Source of the DNA: Peribacillus sp. FSL E2-0218 | GTDB taxonomy: Bacteria > Bacillota > Bacilli > Bacillales > DSM-1321 | NCBI RefSeq assembly: GCF_037992945.1 | Contig: NZ_CP150304.1 | Span: 1,677,501-1,741,500 of the forward strand | Direction of reading: 5' to 3' | Length of the DNA stretch: 64,000 nucleotides | In this document: piece after piece, positions 26,058-33,624 of the stretch | How the letters are laid out: each line of letters opens with the position of its first letter | Position numbering within the stretch: the stretch's first letter is position 1 | Translations under genes and position numbers: made by a program | The notes under the pieces: model-generated | What the model was told of the DNA's origin: nothing | The model's input: the letters and a program-made list of their open reading frames with translations, nothing else | The model's database searches: none

Positions 26058-26402
26058 ATGTTCCTGGAAGTATGGTATCATGGTAACGAGCACAATTACT
26101 TCCCAAGAAGAAAATGGATGGAACATGAAACTTTTTTATTTGGGTGATGTGATGTAAAATTCAGTGGACAAGTGTATTCCTTTAAAGATATAATTCCTCT
26201 TTGCGCCAAATTATCCACTTAGGAAAAAAGGTTGGCAAGAGAAATGCCGTATCCAAGGCATATGCTTTATAATTATCGTTAGCAGGAGTAGGTATTTCTT
26301 AGAATAAATACATAAATATCGTTAAAAATGAAACGCTTATGAATGCAATTTTAATGATAAATGATCCTGTCTTATCATATCTATACATGGAGGTTCGAAA
26401 AA
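26058..26402 (+). other. 345-bp topA-trmFO gap
   Basis: The gap holds no credible gene. TATAAT occurs at 26268-26273 and TATCAT at 26373-26378 (with TTTTAA 18 bp upstream), but neither has a strong -35. A small inverted repeat ATGCC/GGCAT lies at about 26244-26261. The trmFO promoter is probably among these. Confidence 0.4.
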
Positions 26403-27710
26403 ATGAAAGAAACAAAAGTAAGTGTTATCGGTGCGGGGCTTGCTGGAAGTGAAGCGGCTTGGCAGTTAGCTAAAAGAGGAATTAAAGTGGATCTATACGA
26501 AATGCGTCCGGTAAAACAAACGCCAGCCCATCATACCGATAAATTCGCTGAACTTGTTTGTTCCAACTCACTTCGGGCAAATACGCTAACAAATGCAGTC
26601 GGAGTATTAAAAGAAGAAATGCGCATGCTTGATTCGGTCATCATGTCCGCAGCAGATGCTTGTGCTGTACCTGCAGGCGGCGCACTGGCAGTCGATCGTC
26701 ATGAATTTGCCGGCCTTGTAACGGAAAGGGTGAAGAATCATCCCAATGTAACGGTCATTAATGAAGAGGTAACAGAGATCCCCGATGGGCCCACCATCAT
26801 TGCAACCGGTCCGCTTACAAGTCAGTCCCTATCCGACAGCTTAAAGCAAATCATGGACGAAGAATACTTATACTTCTATGATGCAGCCGCTCCTATTCTT
26901 GAAAAGGACAGCATCGACATGGATAAGGTATATCTAAAATCCCGTTATGATAAAGGCGAAGCTGCTTACTTGAACTGTCCGATGACAGAGGAGGAATTTG
27001 ATCGCTTTTATGAAGCGTTGATTTCTGCTGAAACGGTTCCGCTAAAGGAATTTGAAAAAGAAATCTTTTTTGAGGGATGTATGCCGATTGAAGTGATGGC
27101 ATCGCGCGGGAAGAAAACCATGTTATTCGGTCCATTAAAGCCAGTTGGCTTGGAAGATCCCAAAACAGGAAAACGCCCTTTCGCTGTCGTCCAATTGCGT
27201 CAAGACGATGCAGCAGGCACACTATATAATATTGTTGGTTTTCAGACACATTTAAAATGGGGCCCGCAAAAAGAAGTGTTAAGGCTCATCCCTGGATTGG
27301 AAAATGCGGAAATTGTTCGTTATGGAGTTATGCACCGTAATACGTTCATAAATTCTCCTAACGTCCTGAAACCTACGTACCAATTCAAAAATAGGGATGA
27401 TTTGTTCTTTGCCGGTCAGATGACTGGTGTCGAAGGGTATGTTGAATCCGCAGCATCAGGGCTGATTGCAGGTATAAATGCAGCAAGAATCGTCCAAGGC
27501 CAGGACCCTGCCGTTTTCCCTGCCGAGACGACTATGGGGAGCATGGCAAGGTACATAACATCGACAAACGGAAAAAGCTTCCAGCCGATGAATGCGAACT
27601 TTGGACTGCTTCCAGACCTTGAAGTGAGGATCAAATCGAAAAAAGAACGGAACGAAACGCATGCTAAGCGCGCTTTGGACACAATTCAGAACTTTGTGAA
27701 AAATTTGTAA
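26403..27710 (+). CDS. trmFO: Methylene-THF-tRNA (uracil-5-)-methyltransferase TrmFO
   Basis: TrmFO makes ribothymidine at position 54 of tRNA using methylenetetrahydrofolate and FADH2. The 435-residue flavoprotein starts with the dinucleotide motif VIGAGLAGSEAAW. The catalytic cysteines known from B. subtilis are present: Cys53 in ELVCSNSLRA and Cys226 in FFEGCMPIEV. The ATG at 26403 follows GGAGG; an in-frame ATG at 26361 lacks a site. The old name is gid. It lies 59 bp before xerC. Confidence 0.96.
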   Translation: MKETKVSVIGAGLAGSEAAWQLAKRGIKVDLYEMRPVKQTPAHHTDKFAELVCSNSLRANTLTNAVGVLKEEMRMLDSVIMSAADACAVPAGGALAVDRHEFAGLVTERVKNHPNVTVINEEVTEIPDGPTIIATGPLTSQSLSDSLKQIMDEEYLYFYDAAAPILEKDSIDMDKVYLKSRYDKGEAAYLNCPMTEEEFDRFYEALISAETVPLKEFEKEIFFEGCMPIEVMASRGKKTMLFGPLKPVGLEDPKTGKRPFAVVQLRQDDAAGTLYNIVGFQTHLKWGPQKEVLRLIPGLENAEIVRYGVMHRNTFINSPNVLKPTYQFKNRDDLFFAGQMTGVEGYVESAASGLIAGINAARIVQGQDPAVFPAETTMGSMARYITSTNGKSFQPMNANFGLLPDLEVRIKSKKERNETHAKRALDTIQNFVKNL

Positions 27711-27715
27711 AATAT

Positions 27716-27744
27716 TTGCCTGCCGTTTTAAAGTATGATACTAT
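27716..27744 (+). promoter_or_regulatory. Probable promoter of the xerC-hslVU unit
   Basis: TTGCCT (27716-27721) and TACTAT (27739-27744) are spaced 17 bp apart between trmFO and xerC. This is a moderate match. In B. subtilis the homologous genes form the codV-clpQ-clpY-codY operon. Confidence 0.5.
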
Positions 27745-27769
27745 TTATTAGCCTTTGCGAGGTGTTTCC

Positions 27770-28672
27770 ATGATGAATCAAAAAAAGGCATTATCATCCT
27801 TCATCGAATATTTACAAATTGAAAAAAACAGTTCACATTACACCATTGAAAATTACAAACGTGATATTCTCGAATTTTTCCTGTTTCTTGATGAACAGGG
27901 AATGACGGATATCACCTCTGTTGAATATTTTGATGTCCGGTTGTTTTTAACGAGTTTATATGAGAAAAACCTTTCTAAGCGCACTGTAGCAAGGAAAACT
28001 TCTTGTCTGCGGAGCTTTTATAAATTCTTATTACGTGAAGGCGATGTGAAGGATAATCCTTTTTCCCTTGTTTCTTTGCCTAAAAAGGATCAAAAACTGC
28101 CACGGTTTCTTTATGAGAAGGAAATGGAACAGTTGTTTTCTTCTTTAAATAAAGATTCACCGATAGGAAAAAGGAACAATGCTTTACTGGAATTACTGTA
28201 TGCCACTGGCATTCGCGTAAGTGAATGTTGTGAGATTAAGCTGCACGATATCGATCAGTCCCTTGGTACAGTACTGGTGCATGGGAAAGGGAAAAAAGAT
28301 CGCTACGTTCCGGTTGGTAAATATGCTCAAGAAGCGATAGAGTTATACATACGTACAGCCAGGATGGAAATGACTTCGTCTGACGCCAAGGCGCATGTTT
28401 ATTTATTCGTAAATTTTCGTGGAGACCCTCTGACACCTAGGGGAGTTCGCTATATATTAAATGAATTGATCAAAAAGTCAGCCGCGGAGGGAAGTCTTCA
28501 TCCCCACATGCTAAGGCATTCATTTGCAACCCATCTATTGAATAATGGGGCGGATATTCGTACCGTTCAGGAATTGCTTGGTCATTCCAAAATTTCATCA
28601 ACGCAAGTGTATACGCATGTTACAAAAGACCAATTAAAAAAAGTCTATAATGCAACACATCCACGGGCTTAA
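27770..28672 (+). CDS. xerC: Tyrosine recombinase XerC (CodV)
   Basis: XerC works with XerD at dif to resolve chromosome dimers. The 300-residue protein has an N-terminal SAM-like core-binding domain (about 1-100). The catalytic domain has Arg149 (TGIRVSE), Lys173, His246 and Arg249 (HPHMLRH), His272 (LGHSKISS) and nucleophile Tyr281. All six catalytic positions are intact. GAGGTG precedes two candidate ATGs at 27770 and 27773. Position before hslV identifies it as the chromosomal XerC, not a phage integrase. Confidence 0.94.
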   Translation: MMNQKKALSSFIEYLQIEKNSSHYTIENYKRDILEFFLFLDEQGMTDITSVEYFDVRLFLTSLYEKNLSKRTVARKTSCLRSFYKFLLREGDVKDNPFSLVSLPKKDQKLPRFLYEKEMEQLFSSLNKDSPIGKRNNALLELLYATGIRVSECCEIKLHDIDQSLGTVLVHGKGKKDRYVPVGKYAQEAIELYIRTARMEMTSSDAKAHVYLFVNFRGDPLTPRGVRYILNELIKKSAAEGSLHPHMLRHSFATHLLNNGADIRTVQELLGHSKISSTQVYTHVTKDQLKKVYNATHPRA

Positions 28673-28692
28673 ATGTTGAAAGGGGACACTTT

Positions 28693-29220
28693 ATGACAAC
28701 GATATTTGCAGTGCATCATAAAGGTGAATGCGCCATGTCCGGTGATGGGCAGGTTACGTTAGGAAATTCAGTAGTGATGAAGCATACAGCAAGAAAAGTC
28801 AGGAAAATCTTCAATGGTAATGTCCTTGCAGGTTTCGCAGGCTCTGTTGCAGATGCATTCACCTTATTTGAGATGTTCGAAGCAAAGCTTGAGGAGTATA
28901 ATGGCAATCTTCAGCGTGCTGCCGTCGAAATGGCAAAACAATGGAGAAGTGACAATGTATTGAGAAAGCTCGAAGCCATGCTAGTCGTCATGGATAAGGA
29001 CCATTTGCTGCTCGTTTCCGGTACCGGGGAAGTCATAGAACCTGATGACGGGATTCTTGCCATCGGATCAGGCGGCAACTATGCACTTGCTGCCGGCAGG
29101 GCATTGATGCGATTCTCCAGTGAGCATTTATCTGCGAAGGAAATTGCCCAATCATCTTTACAAATTGCAGCGGAAATTTGTGTATTTACGAATACGAACA
29201 TAATCGTGGAAGAGTTGTAA
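28693..29220 (+). CDS. hslV: ATP-dependent protease subunit HslV (ClpQ)
   Basis: HslV is the proteasome-like peptidase that forms dodecamers capped by HslU. The 175-residue product starts MTTIFAVHHKG, so removal of Met exposes Thr2, the usual nucleophile. The B. subtilis homologue is reported to start differently and use an N-terminal serine; no upstream in-frame start would give that extension here. Other family features include AMSGDGQVTLG and GSGGNYALAAGRAL. hslU follows 12 bp later. Confidence 0.95.
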   Translation: MTTIFAVHHKGECAMSGDGQVTLGNSVVMKHTARKVRKIFNGNVLAGFAGSVADAFTLFEMFEAKLEEYNGNLQRAAVEMAKQWRSDNVLRKLEAMLVVMDKDHLLLVSGTGEVIEPDDGILAIGSGGNYALAAGRALMRFSSEHLSAKEIAQSSLQIAAEICVFTNTNIIVEEL

Positions 29221-29232
29221 GGAGGAGCGCAA

Positions 29233-30642
29233 ATGTCAAATAAAGCTAATTTAACACCGAGGCAAATCGTCGAAAAACTGGATCAGTATATCGTGGGGCA
29301 GCGTGATGCAAAACGGGCAGTGGCAGTGGCTCTTCGCAATCGCTACCGACGTTCCCTTCTCTCGGATCAACTTCGTGATGAAGTCGTTCCGAAAAACATA
29401 TTAATGATTGGACCGACAGGAGTCGGGAAAACAGAAATAGCTCGGAGAATGGCTAAATTGGTAGGTGCTCCTTTTGTAAAAGTTGAAGCAACGAAATTTA
29501 CGGAAGTCGGATATGTCGGAAGGGATGTAGAATCCATGGTCCGTGATTTGGTGGAGACTTCCGTCCGCCTCGTGAAGGAAGAAAAGATGGCCAGCGTAAA
29601 AGAACGTGCTGAAGAAAATGCCAACCGCCGTTTAATTGAGCTATTGGTGCCATCTGCGAAAAAACAAAGTAATTTCAAAAATCCTCTTGAAGTCTTTTTT
29701 GGCGGCAATAGCAATCAAGATGAACAGGACCCGGAAGAAAATTCCGAAGATTTAAGTTTGCAGGAAAAAAGAAAAATCGTCGCTGCAAAGCTTGCTAATG
29801 GTGAGCTCGAAAGTGAAATGATTACGGTTGAAGTGGAAGAACAGGCTGCTTCAATGTTTGATATGCTCCAGGGTTCGGGAATGGAACAAATGGGGATGAA
29901 TATGCAAGACGCTTTAGGCAGCTTGATGCCGAAAAAAAGCAAAAAGCGCAAATTGAAAGTAAGTGAAGCAAGAATCGTTCTAACAAATGAAGAAGCGGGC
30001 AAATTGATTGATATGGATGATGTCACCTCAGAAGCCGTTTACGGTGCTGAGCAAAACGGGATCATCTTTATCGATGAAATCGACAAAATCGCCAGCAAGC
30101 AGTCTGGAAGCTCTTCAGCCGATGTTTCCAGGGAAGGTGTTCAAAGGGATATATTACCTATTGTAGAAGGCTCGACGGTCGTGACGAAGTATGGTTCCGT
30201 AAAGACGGATCATGTCCTGTTCATTGCGGCAGGTGCCTTCCATATAGCGAAGCCATCCGATCTTATCCCGGAACTGCAGGGGAGATTTCCAATCCGGGTG
30301 GAATTGAACAAACTGACCGTTGATGACTTTGTGCGGATTCTCCATGAACCTGATAATGCATTGTTAAAACAATATGTTGCTTTATTGGAAACTGAAGGTA
30401 TAGAAATTGAATTTTCTGACGATGCTGTTCGTAAGATAGCTGAAGTGGCCTTCGAAGTAAATCAAAATACAGATAATATTGGTGCAAGAAGGCTTCATAC
30501 CATTTTGGAACGGTTGCTTGAGGACCTGTCGTTTGAAGCTCCCGAAATCACAATGGAGAAGATTACGATTACACCACAATATGTCGAAGGGAAGCTGGGT
30601 TCTATCGCACGGAATAAAGATTTAAGTCAGTTTATCCTTTAA
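29233..30642 (+). CDS. hslU: ATP-dependent protease ATPase subunit HslU (ClpY)
   Basis: HslU unfolds substrates and feeds them to HslV. The 469 residues have TPRQIVEKLDQYIVGQ, Walker A GPTGVGKT (60-67) and the pore region EATKFTEVGYVGRD. The inserted I domain spans about 110-240. Walker B is IIFIDEIDKI, and the sensor region includes NIGARRLHT. Length matches B. subtilis ClpY (467 aa). AAGGAGGAGC precedes the ATG. Confidence 0.97.
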   Translation: MSNKANLTPRQIVEKLDQYIVGQRDAKRAVAVALRNRYRRSLLSDQLRDEVVPKNILMIGPTGVGKTEIARRMAKLVGAPFVKVEATKFTEVGYVGRDVESMVRDLVETSVRLVKEEKMASVKERAEENANRRLIELLVPSAKKQSNFKNPLEVFFGGNSNQDEQDPEENSEDLSLQEKRKIVAAKLANGELESEMITVEVEEQAASMFDMLQGSGMEQMGMNMQDALGSLMPKKSKKRKLKVSEARIVLTNEEAGKLIDMDDVTSEAVYGAEQNGIIFIDEIDKIASKQSGSSSADVSREGVQRDILPIVEGSTVVTKYGSVKTDHVLFIAAGAFHIAKPSDLIPELQGRFPIRVELNKLTVDDFVRILHEPDNALLKQYVALLETEGIEIEFSDDAVRKIAEVAFEVNQNTDNIGARRLHTILERLLEDLSFEAPEITMEKITITPQYVEGKLGSIARNKDLSQFIL

Positions 30643-30746
30643 GAACGAAACAATGGCAAACATTTGCCGATGTAATGAACATACAATTACGGAAATACAA
30701 CTTCATAGTTATGTGAACCATGGTATTTTTAGGAGGAACAAATCAA

Positions 30747-31526
30747 ATGAACTTATTAGCAAAAACAAGAAAAATCAATGCAATGCTCCAAAAGGCAGCC
30801 GGTAAAGCCGTTAACTTTAAAGAAATGGCAGAAAGCTTGAGTGAAGTTATTGAAGCAAATGTATTCGTCGTTAGCCGCCGCGGGAAATTATTAGGAATAG
30901 CTGTAAGTCAGCAAATCGAAAATGAGCGCATGTACAAGATGTTGGAAGATAAACAATTCCCTGAAGTGTACACAAACAACTTGTTTAATATTCCTGAAAC
31001 ATCTTCCAATCTTGATATTGAGAGCGAATATACTGCGTTTCCAGTGGAAAACAAAGAGCTTTTCAAAACGGGATTAACAACAATCGTACCAATCATGGGT
31101 GGAGGAGAGCGTTTAGGAACTTTGGTTCTTGCCCGTTTACAAGAAAAATTCCACGATGACGATTTAATTTTAGCCGAGTATGGTGCGACTGTAGTCGGTA
31201 TGGAAATTCTTCGTGAGAAATCAGAAGAGATTGAAGAGGAAGCCCGCAGTAAGGCTGTCGTTCAAATGGCGATTTCCTCGTTATCGTATAGTGAATTGGA
31301 AGCTATCGAGCACATTTTCGAAGAGCTAAAAGGAAATGAAGGTCTGCTTGTAGCATCTAAAATTGCAGATCGCGTAGGTATCACCCGTTCAGTAATCGTT
31401 AACGCACTAAGGAAATTGGAAAGTGCAGGAGTCATTGAATCACGTTCCCTTGGAATGAAAGGTACTTATATCAAAGTATTGAACGATAAATTCCTGCTAG
31501 AATTAGAAAAACTTAAAAATAATTAA
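30747..31526 (+). CDS. codY: GTP-sensing global regulator CodY
   Basis: CodY binds branched-chain amino acids and GTP and represses starvation genes, including motility in B. subtilis. The 259-residue length is exact for the family. An N-terminal GAF domain (1-155) is joined to a winged helix with recognition segment ASKIADRVGITRSVIVNAL (203-221). The ATG at 30747 follows AGGAGG; an ATG at 30720 lies upstream of that site. It is the last gene before the fla/che operon. A possible CodY box lies in that gap. Confidence 0.97.
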   Translation: MNLLAKTRKINAMLQKAAGKAVNFKEMAESLSEVIEANVFVVSRRGKLLGIAVSQQIENERMYKMLEDKQFPEVYTNNLFNIPETSSNLDIESEYTAFPVENKELFKTGLTTIVPIMGGGERLGTLVLARLQEKFHDDDLILAEYGATVVGMEILREKSEEIEEEARSKAVVQMAISSLSYSELEAIEHIFEELKGNEGLLVASKIADRVGITRSVIVNALRKLESAGVIESRSLGMKGTYIKVLNDKFLLELEKLKNN

Positions 31527-31561
31527 TACCAAAAAGGCAATCCTTGCAATAAGGCTGCTTC

Positions 31562-31610
31562 AAAATGTAGACGAACTCGATGAAGACCGGGTTCGCCTGC
31601 ATTTTTTTTT
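31562..31610 (+). terminator. Terminator after codY
   Basis: Long arms (AAATGTAGACGAACTC and GGGTTCGCCTGCATTT, two internal mismatches) are followed by nine T residues. It should insulate flgB from codY transcription. Confidence 0.85.
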
Positions 31611-31769
31611 GATTTGATTTGCCTCTCGCAACACTTCGCTTGGATTTTACTTTTAGGGAGTATACCATTAGACTGAATTTTTTTTAAAAAAAGAGGTATT
31701 TCGGATTACCGAACCTTGAGGATAATGTGAAAATAGGAGTGTTTTCCCAATAGGCCAGTTAAATTCTTC

Positions 31770-31797
31770 TTGAAAAGGGTAATTATATTATTATAAC
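31770..31797 (+). promoter_or_regulatory. Possible promoter in the codY-flgB gap
   Basis: TTGAAA (31770-31775) and TATAAC (31792-31797) are spaced 16 bp apart. The predicted start near 31804 lies at the base of the hairpin that follows. Confidence 0.4.
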
Positions 31798-31801
31798 TAC
31801 T

Positions 31802-31846
31802 CAACTAACGGACAATCGATACTTTTGATTGAAGAGTTGGTTTTTT
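31802..31846 (+). terminator. Terminator-like hairpin in the codY-flgB gap
   Basis: CAACT (31802-31806) and CAATC (31813-31817) pair with GATTG (31827-31831) and AGTTG (31835-31839), with an internal loop between the two helices. Six T residues follow. Confidence 0.5.
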
Positions 31847-31865
31847 GAACTTCCCTTCAAAGCAG

Positions 31866-31904
31866 ATTCGGTTTTTAGCCATTTGCCGAATTTGTCGAAT
31901 GGCT
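31866..31904 (+). repeat. Overlapping alternative hairpins (possible pseudoknot)
   Basis: ATTCGG (31866-31871) can pair with CCGAAT (31886-31891). AGCCATTTG (31877-31885) can pair with CGAATGGCT (31896-31904). The arms are interleaved, so they are alternatives or an H-type pseudoknot. Confidence 0.4.
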
Positions 31905-32022
31905 GGCCGATGTTTAACTCTCTCTTTTTTTAAAAAACTGAATAAATGGATAACTTGTATTTTTTGATGAATTCCTTGCTGTTAAAAGGGTGAGGCAAGT
32001 AATATGGAAAAAATTACTTTAA

Positions 32023-32037
32023 ATTTATTTGAAAATT
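32023..32037 (+). promoter_or_regulatory. Candidate CodY box upstream of flgB
   Basis: ATTTATTTGAAAATT matches the CodY consensus AATTTTCWGAAAATT at 12 of 15 positions. It lies about 175 bp upstream of the TATAAT at 32212. CodY is known to repress motility genes in B. subtilis, so the position is sensible, though 12/15 matches are not rare in AT-rich DNA. Confidence 0.45.
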
Positions 32038-32211
32038 AGTTCTAAAGTATCAGGTATATGGATACGTTTTTCGATATGATAAATAAGCTAATAGAAGTAA
32101 AATTTGGGTAAAATGTAGAATACCCTAACAAAATGTAATAAACCGTAATATTATACCTTGAATAATCCTATGAAAATCGTCAAATTTGAGCATTTTGTGA
32201 CATTTTTCGAC

Positions 32212-32217
32212 TATAAT
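32212..32217 (+). promoter_or_regulatory. -10 element of the probable fla/che sigma-A promoter
   Basis: A perfect TATAAT stands 127 bp before the flgB ATG. The -35 is poorly defined: TTGAGC at 32186-32191 would need a 20-bp spacer, and CATTTT at 32191-32196 a 15-bp one. A poor -35 would fit a promoter needing an activator. I found no sigma-D-type TAAA/GCCGATAT pair in the gap. Confidence 0.5.
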
Positions 32218-32267
32218 AGGACTAAAGTCTGTGTTTAGTTTATAGACATAGTTATTTTGTTTCTTTA

Positions 32268-32298
32268 AAATTAAACCATGAAAGCAATGGTTTAATTT
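32268..32298 (+). repeat. Perfect 12-bp inverted repeat in the flgB leader
   Basis: AAATTAAACCAT and ATGGTTTAATTT flank a 7-nt loop (GAAAGCA). It lies between the TATAAT and the flgB ribosome site and has no T-tract after it. It may be a protein operator or an mRNA hairpin controlling stability or translation. Confidence 0.7.
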
Positions 32299-32343
32299 AA
32301 TGAAAAAGTAATTATTTGTTATAAATAGAAAGAGGTGAATGGT

Positions 32344-32739
32344 ATGGAACTATTTTCAAATACTTTTCGATCACTTGAAAATGCTCTTGATTATTCTAAT
32401 ACAAAACAAAAAGTCATTTCACAGAACATAGCGAATTCGGATACGCCTAACTATAAAGCTAAAGAGGTCGATAAAACACAATCTTTTAAAGCGGAGCTCG
32501 AATCTTCACTAGAATCATATCGAACAGATGTCAGGCATCTTGCCTTCACCCCTGAAGACAGTCAGGGATCAACAATCGTGACAAAGAAAAATGTCCAATA
32601 CAACAATAATGGCAATAGCGTGGACGTAGATAAGGAAATGACGGATCTTGCGGCCAATCAAATTTATTACAATGCTGTATCCGACAGGCTATCAGGTAAA
32701 TTCAAATCATTGGAGAATGTAATTAAGGGAGGTAAGTGA
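32344..32739 (+). CDS. flgB: Flagellar basal-body rod protein FlgB
   Basis: FlgB forms the proximal rod. The 131-residue protein starts MELFSNTFRSLENALDYS and has the rod-family motif SQNIANSDTPNYKAKEV. It ends in a helical segment (ANQIYYNAVSDRLSGKF). AGAGGTG at 32331-32337 places the start at ATG 32344; a GTG inside that site is rejected. It is the first gene of the fla/che operon. Its stop TGA overlaps the flgC ATG by one base. Confidence 0.96.
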   Translation: MELFSNTFRSLENALDYSNTKQKVISQNIANSDTPNYKAKEVDKTQSFKAELESSLESYRTDVRHLAFTPEDSQGSTIVTKKNVQYNNNGNSVDVDKEMTDLAANQIYYNAVSDRLSGKFKSLENVIKGGK

Positions 32740-33197
32740 TGGGGATTTTCCAAAGTATAAATATGACCGGCTCCAGCCTGACCAGTCAGCGGTTAAGGAT
32801 GGATGTAATCTCTGCAAATATGGCTAATGCCGAAACCACCAGAGGCGAATATGATGCGGAAACGAAATCATGGAAGCCGTACACAAGAAAAGCGGTCGTG
32901 CTGCAAAGCAAGGAAGAGGGTTTTTCCAGTTTCCTAAACGCCGCATCCAAAAAAACGAGCGGGGTTGGAAATGGTGTCAAGGTGACGGAAATCGTAAAAG
33001 ATCAAACCCCCTATAAACTGGATTATAATCCCGATCATCCAGATGCCAATGAAGATGGATACGTTGAAATGCCAAATGTCGATCCACTAAGGGAAATGGT
33101 GGATTTAATGAGTGTCACGCGCTCATACGAGGCTAATGTGACCGTGTTGAATGCCTCAAAGGGAATGATGATGAAGGCATTGGAAATAGGCAAATAA
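32739..33197 (+). CDS. flgC: Flagellar basal-body rod protein FlgC
   Basis: FlgC is a second proximal rod subunit. The 152 residues include the N-terminal rod motif (MDVISANMANAETTRG) and the C-terminal VDPLREMVDLMSVTRSYEANV, both diagnostic. GGGAGGT precedes the ATG. It shares one base with the flgB stop. Length is as in B. subtilis (150 aa). Confidence 0.96.
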   Translation: MGIFQSINMTGSSLTSQRLRMDVISANMANAETTRGEYDAETKSWKPYTRKAVVLQSKEEGFSSFLNAASKKTSGVGNGVKVTEIVKDQTPYKLDYNPDHPDANEDGYVEMPNVDPLREMVDLMSVTRSYEANVTVLNASKGMMMKALEIGK

Positions 33198-33220
33198 AAA
33201 AATGAATGGAGAGTGTTGAT

Positions 33221-33529
33221 GTGGAGGGGATTTCGCTATCGCCTGTCAGCAATGCCGGGAATGTACTGAAAAAAGAACAGAGCAAGATTAATACACCATA
33301 CGAAGCACAGCAAAATTTTGCGTCCGTCTTAAAAGAATCAATGAATAAAGTTAATGAAACACAGGTGGCATCAGATGACCTGACGACTAAACTGGTGAAT
33401 GGAGAAGATGTTGAGCTTCATTCGGTGATGATAGCTTCACAAAAAGCCAGCATTACGATGCAGGCTACATTAGAGGTTCGGAATAAGGTGGTTGAAGCCT
33501 ACCAGGAAATGATGAGAATGAGTATCTAG
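33221..33529 (+). CDS. fliE: Flagellar hook-basal body protein FliE
   Basis: FliE joins the MS ring to the rod. The product has the conserved C-terminal half (QNFASVLKESMNKVNETQ, KASITMQATLEVRNKVVEAYQEMMRM). I choose GTG 33221 (102 aa), since GGAGAG at 33208-33213 is correctly spaced. An ATG at 33206 would give 107 aa without a ribosome site. It lies between flgC and fliF in the canonical order. Confidence 0.92.
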   Translation: MEGISLSPVSNAGNVLKKEQSKINTPYEAQQNFASVLKESMNKVNETQVASDDLTTKLVNGEDVELHSVMIASQKASITMQATLEVRNKVVEAYQEMMRMSI

Positions 33530-33573
33530 CATTCATTTTTTTAAACCTCATTTATATAGAGAAAAAATGACCA

Positions 33574-33591
33574 GGGGGATATGCATCCCCC
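33574..33591 (+). repeat. GC-rich hairpin between fliE and fliF
   Basis: GGGGGAT and ATCCCCC flank an ATGC loop. There is no T-tract after it. The sequence GGGGGAT recurs at 33614-33620 as the fliF ribosome site, so ATCCCCC could also pair with that site. Confidence 0.6.
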
Positions 33592-33624
33592 ATCATAAAT
33601 TCATAGACTGACCGGGGGATTTAA

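Noticed and set aside
27770..28672. xerC as a phage or mobile-element integrase
   Set aside because: Gene order before hslVU-codY and close similarity to CodV show it is the chromosomal XerC. No attachment-site repeats or phage genes are nearby.
32041..32080. Possible sigma-D promoter near TTCGATAT upstream of flgB
   Set aside because: The -10-like element matches 6 of 8 positions, but no TAAA stands 15 bp upstream.
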